Assembly: GCA_022601315.1 (NCBI GenBank)
Contig: JAHZIU010000019.1
Coordinates: forward strand, 1 to 5,440
Source: Betaproteobacteria bacterium
GTDB taxonomy: Bacteria; Pseudomonadota; Gammaproteobacteria; Burkholderiales; Nitrosomonadaceae
Length of the DNA: 5,440 nucleotides
Direction: 5' to 3'
Shown here: positions 1 through 5,440 of the stretch, one piece after another
Position numbering within the stretch: position 1 is the first letter of the stretch
Layout: each line of letters opens with the position of its first letter
The notes under the pieces: model-generated
Databases searched by the model: none
Told to the model about the DNA's origin: nothing
What the model saw: the letters and a program-made list of their open reading frames with translations, nothing else
Translations under genes and position numbers: made by a program

Positions 1-411
1 ATCTGCATCCAAAAGCAATGTGTAGGGTGTGCAAACTTTTTGCAATCCTTGCTCAAGGGCCCATAACTTGCCGCTCCAGCCTTCAGGTGGTGTGACACCT
101 GAAATCACCTGAACATCCAAACCATCCAAGCTCTTGGCTTGCTCAGCGGTATCATCAAGTGACTGATCATCAATCACAATAATTCGCATACCAGATCCCT
201 GCGCTTTGACACATCGCAGGGTATGCTGAATATATGGGCCTTCATTACGTGCTGGAATCAGTACGGTAATATCTGCTAATGTTTCATTGGAAGCAGTACC
301 TGAGTCTACTTCTATCTGTTCACGAATGCTCCAGGGAAACCAAGGCAGTAGCAGCAATGATACCCAGCAAATTGCGCCGAATACCGATCCATATAGCAAA
401 ACATCTGCCAT
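1..411 (-). CDS. hpnB: HpnB-type hopanoid-associated family 2 glycosyltransferase, N-terminal part (cut by window edge)
   Basis: This is the first 137 codons of a GT2-fold glycosyltransferase; the rest lies off the left edge. Residues about 4-24 form a hydrophobic membrane segment. The nucleotide-sugar fold follows: IPARNE at 52-57, VIDDQSLDDTA at 79-89, GWSGKLWA at 111-118, and LLLDAD at 132-137, whose DxD is the expected metal and sugar-nucleotide site. The PEGWSGKLWA stretch with the preceding IDDQS motif is what I recognise as the HpnB family. The family is named for its location in hopanoid gene clusters; its acceptor and sugar donor are, to my knowledge, not established. The ATG at 411 is the first start after an in-frame TAA near 433-435, and no strong Shine-Dalgarno precedes it. 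It lies 49 bp downstream of hpnH on the same strand, so co-transcription is likely. A generic membrane GT2 enzyme is the alternative. Confidence 0.82.
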   Translation of the reverse strand, partial: MADVLLYGSVFGAICWVSLLLLPWFPWSIREQIEVDSGTASNETLADITVLIPARNEGPYIQHTLRCVKAQGSGMRIIVIDDQSLDDTAEQAKSLDGLDVQVISGVTPPEGWSGKLWALEQGLQKVCTPYTLLLDAD

Positions 412-460
412 TAAACCAGCCCATAGTAGCTCTGTTTAAGCACTATCAAAGCGCGAAATG

Positions 461-1579
461 TTAGTTTTTGTTAGTAACTGTGACTGGAATGTCAGACAAT
501 TTCTTAGGTGACTTCTTTTCTTCCTCCCACTGAGGAACTGGTTCAGAAACCATTTCACCAGTTGTTCTAGGGCCTTTCATTGACACCATAAATGCTTTCC
601 ATGGGTTCTGCAGCGTATCTTCAACCGCAGTCGCTTCGTAACCACAGTGCGCCATACACTGCGCACATTTAGGATTGCTGGAGCTGCCGTATTTTTCCCA
701 CGGCGTATCTTCAAGCAATTCATTAAATGTATTGACATAACCTTCATCCGCCAATAAGTAACAAGGCTTTTGCCACCCAAATACATTGCGGGTGGGGTTG
801 CCCCATGGCGTACACTTATAATCTTGGTTTCCGGCCAAATAATCCAGATAAAGCGCGGAGTGATTTAATGTCCACTTGCGTTTTAGTTTTTTTCCTATGT
901 CAAAAATACCTCGAAACAATTTCTTGGTATCCTGGGTTTTAATGAAAACATCCTGCTGTGGCGCGTGTTCATAACTGAATCCAGGCGCGATGGTTGCACC
1001 TTCCACACCTAATTCCATAGCATAATCAAGAAATTCGGCAACATCCTCTGGCGTCTCGCCTTGAAATAAGGTGCAATTTACCGTCACTCTGAAACCTTTA
1101 TCCAAGGCCAGTTTTATTGCCTCAACAGCCCGATCAAACACACCGTCCTGACAAACAGAAGTATCATGCCTTTCCTTTAAACCATCAAGATGCACTGAAA
1201 AAGTTAGATAGGGTGATGGAGCGTAATCATTAATACGTTTTTTTAGTAAAAGCGCGTTGGTACATAAGTATATGTATTTTTTACGTGCAATAATTCCTTG
1301 TACAATTTGCGGCATTTCCTTATGCAACAATGGTTCTCCACCAGGAATGGAAACCATCGGTGCGCCACACTCATCAACTGCCTGCATACATTCTTCATAG
1401 GAAAGGCGCTTATCCAGAATATCTTCTGGATGTGCTATTTTTCCACAACCTGCGCAGGCTAAATTGCAGCGAAATAATGGCTCTAACATCAACACTAAAG
1501 GATATTTTTTCACTCCTTTTAATTTCTGCTTGATTAGATAACTGCCGACCGCAATCTGTTGACGTAAAGGAACACCCAT
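461..1579 (-). CDS. hpnH: Adenosylhopane synthase HpnH (radical SAM)
   Basis: HpnH joins the 5'-deoxyadenosyl group of S-adenosylmethionine to diploptene to give adenosylhopane, the first step in making C35 extended hopanoids. The protein is 372 residues from the ATG at 1579. The 4Fe-4S motif CNLACAGC supplies Cys38, Cys42 and Cys45 (CxxxCxxC), and the SAM-binding GGEP lies at 80-83. Cys106 in YLCTNALL matches the position of the conserved cysteine I recall being reported to quench the radical intermediate in Zymomonas HpnH. The C-terminal third carries more cysteines (256, 273, 305, 308, 312) as expected for the DUF3463-type region of this family. The N-terminal MGVPLRQQ and the YPLVLMLEPLFRCN stretch are typical of the family. 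A TTG at 1594 would add five residues but overlaps the ribosome-binding site, so I reject it. The gene probably starts a two-gene or longer unit with hpnB. Confidence 0.95.
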   Translation of the reverse strand: MGVPLRQQIAVGSYLIKQKLKGVKKYPLVLMLEPLFRCNLACAGCGKIAHPEDILDKRLSYEECMQAVDECGAPMVSIPGGEPLLHKEMPQIVQGIIARKKYIYLCTNALLLKKRINDYAPSPYLTFSVHLDGLKERHDTSVCQDGVFDRAVEAIKLALDKGFRVTVNCTLFQGETPEDVAEFLDYAMELGVEGATIAPGFSYEHAPQQDVFIKTQDTKKLFRGIFDIGKKLKRKWTLNHSALYLDYLAGNQDYKCTPWGNPTRNVFGWQKPCYLLADEGYVNTFNELLEDTPWEKYGSSSNPKCAQCMAHCGYEATAVEDTLQNPWKAFMVSMKGPRTTGEMVSEPVPQWEEEKKSPKKLSDIPVTVTNKN

Positions 1580-1587
1580 GCGTAAAA

Positions 1588-1592
1588 CCTCC
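1588..1592 (-). promoter_or_regulatory. Ribosome-binding site of hpnH (fixes the start)
   Basis: The minus strand reads GGAGG followed by an 8-nt spacer (TTTTACGC) and ATG at 1579. This is an ideal Shine-Dalgarno arrangement. The alternative TTG start at 1594-1592 shares its last base with this site, so it cannot be the start served by it. Confidence 0.85.
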
Positions 1593-1703
1593 AAAATTAC
1601 TTCAAAAAACCAATTAATTTAAGCTGGACAATTATTAATAAATAATAATGAATTATTATCGATAATCGCCAAGAATTAAGCCACAAAACGATAAATTAAA
1701 CAG

Positions 1704-1712
1704 ATTATACCA
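1704..1712 (-). promoter_or_regulatory. Probable hpnH promoter, extended -10 element
   Basis: The minus strand reads TGGTATAAT: a perfect TATAAT at 1709-1704 with the TGn extension just upstream. At 17 bp upstream (1732-1727) the sequence is AGATAA, a poor -35, which is acceptable for an extended -10 promoter. Transcription would begin near 1697, giving a leader of roughly 115-120 nt ahead of hpnH. The site lies downstream of the terminator of the preceding gene, as an independent promoter should. It is inferred from consensus only. Confidence 0.5.
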
Positions 1713-1843
1713 ATATTTTTAGGCCGTTATCTATAGAATATATCGCTCGCTATAGCAAAAACTCTTGCAATGAACTCGGGAAAACGAACTGGAAGGAAAA
1801 AAATATAAGCCAAGAAATGACTTCTATCTTGCGCTGAAAAACA

Positions 1844-1890
1844 TAATAAAATGATAATAGAAACACCAAAGGCCATAAATGGCCTTTGGT
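1844..1890 (-). terminator. Intrinsic terminator of the acidic lipoprotein gene
   Basis: On the minus strand the arms ACCAAAGGCC (1890-1881) and GGCCTTTGGT (1874-1865) pair perfectly over 10 bp around a 6-nt loop. A T-rich tail, GTTTCTATTATCATTTTATT, follows. The hairpin starts about 41 nt after the stop codon at 1932. The plus-strand side lacks a T-run, so termination in that direction is less likely. It separates the lipoprotein transcript from hpnH. Confidence 0.8.
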
Positions 1891-1931
1891 TAAATACTAT
1901 GAAACAACAAATTAGACCACATTAGTGGAAA

Positions 1932-2663
1932 TTAGAAATCAACGCCTAACGCCCGCAAAGTTTCCTTGGTTAACTGACCAACGGCAAGACCATTTTGTTG
2001 TTGAAAACTCTCCATTGCAGCTGTTGTTCTGGGACCACTAAAGCCATCAACAGGGCCAGGATTAAAACCGGCATTTACTAACCCCTGTTGCACGTCACGT
2101 ATAATTTCATTAGTTGCGGTCACTACTTCAGTGGCATCATCCATCATTGCTTCTACTGGTAATTCATCAATAGCCGATGAAGATGCTTCCACGACATCTT
2201 CCTGAACTTCCACCATCATATCTTGAGCGCCATCAATTTCATCTTCTGCAACTTCGAGCATTGAATCTAATGCTCCCATACCATCATCAACCATTTCCAT
2301 GCCTGCATCAACTGCATCTTCGGTTGACTCTGCAACTGAATCCATCATATCTGACATACCGTCACCCATGTCTGACATACTCTCACTCATGTCAGGCATA
2401 TCATCACCCATGCTGACCATACCGTCATCCATGTCATCCATGCCCCCCATATCCTCAACTTCATCCACACTACTTATGCGTCCATATTCATCAATATTGA
2501 GAACCGGTTCAACATATTCTTCTACATTTTGAACGGCGTCGCCCATTACTTCATTGTTTTGATCTGCCGCATCTTCTGCTTCCCCCCCACAACCTGACAA
2601 TAATCCGGCTGCTAATAAAAGAGCGACGCTGGTTTTTAAGGTGCTGATTTTAATCGGCTTCAT
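1932..2663 (-). CDS. Acidic, methionine-rich lipoprotein with C-terminal peptidoglycan-binding domain
   Basis: A 243-residue exported lipoprotein of unknown function. The N-terminus is basic (Lys3, Lys5, Lys10), then hydrophobic, ending in the lipobox LLSGC with Cys25 as the lipidated residue. The next residue is Gly, not Asp, which under the usual Lol rule suggests the outer membrane. Residues about 26-185 are extremely acidic: between Lys10 and Arg189 the only basic residue is Arg62. Residues 72-107 hold 12 methionines among Asp, Gly and Ser, spaced mostly 3 and 4 apart. Residues about 184-241 form a PG_binding_1-type domain (VQQGLVNAGFNPGPVDG, then TAAMESFQQQNGL). The likely role is to link the outer membrane to peptidoglycan, with the stalk as spacer; metal binding by the methionines is a speculative alternative. 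The start is set by GGAGGG 5 nt upstream. It is a single-gene unit, divergent from selD. Confidence 0.87.
   Translation of the reverse strand: MKPIKISTLKTSVALLLAAGLLSGCGGEAEDAADQNNEVMGDAVQNVEEYVEPVLNIDEYGRISSVDEVEDMGGMDDMDDGMVSMGDDMPDMSESMSDMGDGMSDMMDSVAESTEDAVDAGMEMVDDGMGALDSMLEVAEDEIDGAQDMMVEVQEDVVEASSSAIDELPVEAMMDDATEVVTATNEIIRDVQQGLVNAGFNPGPVDGFSGPRTTAAMESFQQQNGLAVGQLTKETLRALGVDF
2353..2436 (-). repeat. Degenerate 21-bp tandem repeats inside the lipoprotein stalk
   Basis: Four contiguous 21-bp units begin at 2353, 2374, 2395 and 2416. On the plus strand they share a pattern like GACATACCGTCACCCATGTCT, with several substitutions per unit. A fifth, weaker copy may follow at 2437-2457. Each unit encodes seven residues with two methionines, so the DNA period equals one protein heptad (for example DMSESMS, DMGDGMS). 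The stalk probably grew by in-frame duplication of a heptad and then diverged. Confidence 0.7.
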
Positions 2664-2668
2664 TGAAA

Positions 2669-2674
2669 CCCTCC
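2669..2674 (-). promoter_or_regulatory. Ribosome-binding site of the lipoprotein gene
   Basis: The minus strand reads GGAGGG, then TTTCA, then ATG at 2663. The 5-nt spacing is slightly short but good, and it supports this start, which also places the signal peptide correctly. Confidence 0.8.
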
Positions 2675-2787
2675 GTTGTATGTAAACAAAACCATTAATC
2701 GTGAAATTGCAAAGATAAAATTATTCACCCTAATATAATAAAACGAAATGCCTTCAATGTTTTACTTAATTAACATGAGAAATATCT

Positions 2788-2816
2788 TTAATTCTGAATT
2801 CTGAGTGCTTTATAAT
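2788..2816 (+). promoter_or_regulatory. Probable promoter of the selD-fusion operon
   Basis: A perfect TATAAT at 2811-2816 has TTAATT 17 bp upstream (2788-2793), a weak match to the -35 consensus. Initiation would fall near 2823, inside the 10-bp palindrome GCTTATAAGC (2817-2826), leaving a leader of about 50 nt. The palindrome over the start site could bind a repressor, but it may be chance. The call rests on consensus matching only. Confidence 0.45.
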
Positions 2817-2875
2817 GCTTATAAGCTGTATTTTACTCCCCCACTCCCAAATCATAACGCAATTAGATCCAATGC

Positions 2876-5065
2876 ATGAAGGGCCAACCACCATATAAAA
2901 AAAATTTTCGTTTGATCGGTGGCGGACACAGCCATGTTACGGTGATCAAACAGCTTGGCATGAGGCCCATCCCTGGCATCAAAACTACCCTTATCAGTCA
3001 TGACACGCATACCCCCTATTCTGGCATGCTACCTGGGTTAATCGCCGGTCATTATTCATTTGAAGACTGCCACATAGACTTACGAAAACTGTGTCAATGG
3101 GCCGGCATCCAATTTATTCGCAGCGAAGTCATACACCTAAATCCTATCGCAAATAAAATAGCCTGTCATCATTACCCATCGCTACGTTATGATTTACTCT
3201 CCATCAACACAGGTTCCCAACCTGCACTCAACACCATAAAAGGCGCTACCAATCACGGTCATGCCGTTAAACCTGTTAAACAATTCTTAAAAAACTGGTC
3301 TCAATGGTTAGCAAAAATTTCTGCATCAAAAGCCGCTCAGCATGTTGTTGTCATTGGCGGCGGGGCAGCTGGTGTCGAAATCGTACTAGCCATGCATTAC
3401 AGACTGCATGAAAAAACTTCAATCAATGCCCGGTTTACACTGATTTGCGCGGATAAAAGTATTTTGATTTCTCACAATCAACGTGTACAGACTTTTTTCC
3501 AACATCACATGCGCTCACTGGGTATTACCATTATCAATAACAAACATGTGCTCTCCAGCAGTGAGAATCAATTATTGCTTGATGACAATGTCACACTTAA
3601 TTATGATTTTGCTGCATGGGCAATCAACGCAGGCGCACAATCATGGCCTCGTGAAAGCGGCCTGCAGTGCGACAAAAATGGTTTTATTCAGGTCGACCAA
3701 TACTTGCGCAGCATTTCACATCCAAATATCTTTGCAGTTGGCGATAGCGCCGCATTTACCCCAACTCCATTACCAAAAGCGGGGGTCTTCGCTGTACGTC
3801 AAGGACCCATTTTAGCCAAAAATATTTATGCCACTTTTGAACAACATACCCTCAAGCCTTTTAGGCCACAGCAACATTTTCTCAGCTTGCTAACCTTAGG
3901 CGGACGTAGTGCCGTCGCGTCCAAAAGCTTCTTTTTTTCCAGCGGCAAATGGGTTTGGTACTGGAAAAACCATATTGACCGTGCATTCATGACTCGTTTC
4001 AGTCCCGCACCTATGGCCGTATCAAACATCGTAAACAATGCGGACAACTTAGCGATGCGATGTGGTGGTTGTGGCGCCAAAGTCAGCAGCAACATTCTAA
4101 AAAATGTTTTAGCAGAACTAAACATTCAACCTAATAAAGATATTGTCAGCACGCAAGGCGATGATGCTGCCATTATTAACCCGCCATCTGGTATGCAGTG
4201 GCTTCAATCCGTCGATTTCTTCAGAGGTTTTATTGACGACCCATACTTACTCGGCCAAATTGCCGCCACACATAGCCTGGGCGATATTTATGCAATGGGC
4301 GGAACACCACATTCTGCTTTAGCTACTGCAATTATTCCGTATAGTCATCCGCCTATAATGCAAGAAACATTACTACATATCATGCAAGGGGTATTAAAGG
4401 TACTGAATGACGAAAATACGGCACTCATTGGTGGTCACAGCGGAGAAGGGTCCGAAATTGCAATTGGCTTGACGGTCAACGGTATACTGGCACCAGGCAG
4501 TGCGTTAACAAAGTCAGGGTTAAAACCGGGCGACCACTTGATTCTGACCAAACCAATCGGTAGCGGTGTGTTGCTCGCCGCTAATATGGCAGCCCGTTGC
4601 CATGGGGCCTGGCTTGATCAGGCACTCACGTACATGCTGCAAAGCAATCGTGCAGCCGCAGCAATTTTGCGTGCTGCTGCGGCGCAAAGTTGCACTGATG
4701 TTACTGGTTTTGGTTTGCTGGGCCATTTGCAGGAAATATTGATCGCTTCGCACTGTAGCGCCTCCATCACACTTGATGACATACCACTAATAGAAGGCGC
4801 TGAATCATGCAGTTTACAAGGCGTGCAAAGCACCCTGTTTGCTGCAAACAAGGCATCCAGCCAATGCCAAAACTATGCCGGACAACACCCATGCTATGCT
4901 TTGCTATTTGATCCACAAACTGCTGGCGGCTTATTAGCCGGTGTACCAAGCCATCAAACTATTGAATGTTTACAGGCGCTAAAAACTGCAGGTTATACTG
5001 CAGCGCAAATTGGCATTGTTCACCACCATGACCCTGACGCACTCATCACATTAATAGACGCTTAG
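2876..5065 (+). CDS. selD: Fused FAD/NAD(P)-dependent oxidoreductase and selenide, water dikinase (SelD)
   Basis: A 729-residue two-domain protein. The C-terminal domain (about 391-729) is SelD, which makes selenophosphate from selenide and ATP. Its glycine-rich N-terminus CGGCGAKV carries Cys399 and Lys402, aligning with catalytic Cys17 and Lys20 of E. coli SelD. Other hallmarks are QGDDAA (427-432), SLGDIYAMGG (467-476), GGHSGEG (519-525), TDVTGFGLLGH (607-617) and DPQTAGG (679-685). The catalytic residue is encoded by TGT, so this is the Cys, not the Sec, form. The N-terminal domain (about 10-380) resembles NDH-2-like flavoproteins: FAD site LIGGGHSHV (13-21), NAD(P) site VVVIGGGAAGVE (157-168), and IFAVGDSA (285-292). 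This fusion type is known; its N-terminal activity is, to my knowledge, unproven, but supplying reduced selenium is a reasonable inference. ATG 2876 is the first start after an in-frame TAG at 2864; no strong ribosome-binding site is seen. Confidence 0.95.
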   Translation: MKGQPPYKKNFRLIGGGHSHVTVIKQLGMRPIPGIKTTLISHDTHTPYSGMLPGLIAGHYSFEDCHIDLRKLCQWAGIQFIRSEVIHLNPIANKIACHHYPSLRYDLLSINTGSQPALNTIKGATNHGHAVKPVKQFLKNWSQWLAKISASKAAQHVVVIGGGAAGVEIVLAMHYRLHEKTSINARFTLICADKSILISHNQRVQTFFQHHMRSLGITIINNKHVLSSSENQLLLDDNVTLNYDFAAWAINAGAQSWPRESGLQCDKNGFIQVDQYLRSISHPNIFAVGDSAAFTPTPLPKAGVFAVRQGPILAKNIYATFEQHTLKPFRPQQHFLSLLTLGGRSAVASKSFFFSSGKWVWYWKNHIDRAFMTRFSPAPMAVSNIVNNADNLAMRCGGCGAKVSSNILKNVLAELNIQPNKDIVSTQGDDAAIINPPSGMQWLQSVDFFRGFIDDPYLLGQIAATHSLGDIYAMGGTPHSALATAIIPYSHPPIMQETLLHIMQGVLKVLNDENTALIGGHSGEGSEIAIGLTVNGILAPGSALTKSGLKPGDHLILTKPIGSGVLLAANMAARCHGAWLDQALTYMLQSNRAAAAILRAAAAQSCTDVTGFGLLGHLQEILIASHCSASITLDDIPLIEGAESCSLQGVQSTLFAANKASSQCQNYAGQHPCYALLFDPQTAGGLLAGVPSHQTIECLQALKTAGYTAAQIGIVHHHDPDALITLIDA

Positions 5066-5087
5066 CGTTAACTGATTAAACATATAT

Positions 5088-5440
5088 ATGCAGAAACTCA
5101 TCACTATTCTAGCCTTTTCATTTTTATTAACACCTGTCTCTCAGGCCCAACCATTTGTTTTTACGGCCATACCAGACAATGATGAAACCCAGCTTATGCA
5201 ACGTTTTAGCAAAATTGCTGACTATCTGAGTGATAAACTGGATATTGAGGTGAAATATATTCCCGTTAAATCCTACCCGGCCGCTGTCACAGCATTTCGC
5301 CACAACCATGTACAACTGGCTTGGTTTGGTGGGTTTACTGGCGTACAAGCAAGACGTTTAACACCAGGCGCTATCGCAATAGTACAAGGCTATGAAGACA
5401 AAAAATTTAAAAGTTATTTTATTGCACACAGCAGCGCCAA
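5088..5440 (+). CDS. PhnD-type periplasmic binding protein, putative selenate/selenium-oxyanion ABC transporter (N-terminal part)
   Basis: The first 117 codons of an exported solute-binding protein that continues past the right edge. Residues 1-20 are a signal peptide (MQKL, a hydrophobic core, likely cleavage after SQA). The mature part has the PhnD-family layout: FTAIPDNDE near 25-33, a helix RFSKIADYLSDKL, VKYIPVKSYPAAVTAFR, then LAWFGGFTGVQARR and AIAIVQG. The phosphonate/phosphite-binding superfamily is clear. The AIPD and WFGGxTGVQAR signatures, plus the position 22 bp after selD, fit the group annotated as putative selenate transporter binding proteins. The substrate is therefore inferred from family and neighbourhood. 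No good Shine-Dalgarno is visible in the 22-bp gap, so translation may be coupled to selD. Phosphonate or phosphate binding is the alternative. ATPase and permease genes would be expected downstream. Confidence 0.85.
   Translation, partial: MQKLITILAFSFLLTPVSQAQPFVFTAIPDNDETQLMQRFSKIADYLSDKLDIEVKYIPVKSYPAAVTAFRHNHVQLAWFGGFTGVQARRLTPGAIAIVQGYEDKKFKSYFIAHSSA

Larger units (their letters stand above)
1580..1864. other. AT-rich intergenic and leader region upstream of hpnH
   Basis: I see no convincing gene here. Besides the ribosome-binding site and the extended -10, the region has a 12-bp perfect palindrome ATTATCGATAAT at 1655-1666. An overlapping inverted repeat pairs ATAATAAT at 1642-1649 with ATTATTAT at 1652-1659, separated by 2 bp. 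Both fall inside the predicted 5' leader of hpnH. They could be operator sites, or simple products of the high AT content. The hexamer CTATAG also occurs twice, at 1731-1736 and again about 15 bp further on. Confidence 0.5.
2664..2875. other. Divergent intergenic region between lipoprotein gene and selD fusion
   Basis: This 212-bp AT-rich stretch must carry promoters in both directions. A good plus-strand -10 lies at 2811-2816. On the minus strand I find only a TATATT at 2736-2731, without a properly spaced -35, so the lipoprotein promoter is not assigned. Notable short structures are a tandem ATTCTGA at 2791-2797 and 2798-2804, and the palindrome GCTTATAAGC at 2817-2826. No small gene is evident. 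Confidence 0.5.

Noticed and set aside
279..464. Plus-strand 61-codon open frame
   Set aside because: It is antisense to the N-terminus of the HpnB-type glycosyltransferase, whose conserved motifs fix the minus strand as coding.
1867..1890. Hairpin considered as a plus-strand terminator or small RNA
   Set aside because: The plus-strand side lacks a T-run and no plus-strand gene precedes it, whereas the minus-strand side has a T-rich tail just after a stop codon.
2353..2436. Regular repeats considered as a CRISPR array
   Set aside because: The units are contiguous, degenerate, 21 bp long without spacers, and in frame within a coding sequence.
2177..2532. Plus-strand open frames opposite the lipoprotein gene
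   Set aside because: They are antisense shadows of the repetitive Asp/Met coding region; their products are Pro/His/Leu- or Ser/Ile-rich low complexity and lack any start signals. The minus strand has a lipobox, ribosome-binding site and known domain.
2872..2874. ATG four bases upstream of the selD-fusion start
   Set aside because: It is out of frame with the 729-residue protein and has no ribosome-binding site; it is probably chance.
4064..4084. Possible selenocysteine (TGA) codon in the SelD active site
   Set aside because: The codons at the catalytic position and its neighbour cysteine are TGT, and the frame has no internal TGA.
3826..4125. Minus-strand 99-codon open frame within selD
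   Set aside because: It lies entirely inside the conserved flavoprotein-SelD coding sequence and shows no recognisable protein.
5127..5348. Minus-strand 73-codon open frame at the right end
   Set aside because: It is opposite the binding-protein gene, whose signal peptide and PhnD-family motifs are clear.

Overview
This window reads as a piece of chromosome from a hopanoid-making Gram-negative bacterium with moderately AT-rich DNA. The signs are a hopanoid radical-SAM enzyme, a lipoprotein with a classical lipobox and a peptidoglycan-binding domain, and a selenophosphate synthetase fused to a flavoprotein. A gammaproteobacterium is my best guess, but the sequence contains no marker that settles the lineage.

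The left part (1-1579, minus strand) is a hopanoid module. hpnH (adenosylhopane synthase) is followed 49 bp downstream by a GT2 glycosyltransferase of the HpnB type, which runs off the left edge. hpnH has its own likely promoter (an extended -10 near 1704-1712) and a perfect GGAGG ribosome-binding site. That site shows the true start is the ATG at 1579, not the upstream TTG at 1594.

The middle (1844-2674, minus strand) is a single-gene unit closed by an intrinsic terminator. It encodes a very acidic, methionine-rich lipoprotein ending in a peptidoglycan-binding domain. Its central stalk has methionines spaced 3-4-3-4, encoded partly by degenerate 21-bp tandem repeats. Its exact function is unknown to me, and it is the least familiar protein here.

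The right part (2811-5440, plus strand) is a selenium module, divergent from the lipoprotein gene. A 729-residue fusion of an NADH-dehydrogenase-like FAD protein to SelD is followed after 22 bp by the start of a PhnD-type periplasmic binding protein. That protein resembles the group annotated as putative selenate ABC transporter binding proteins. The likely logic is uptake of a selenium oxyanion, reduction to selenide, and activation to selenophosphate for selenocysteine or selenouridine synthesis. The remaining transporter genes should lie past the right edge.

No rRNA, tRNA, CRISPR array, insertion sequence or phage gene was seen. The two longer gene-free stretches (1580-1931 and 2664-2875) hold the regulatory signals described below.
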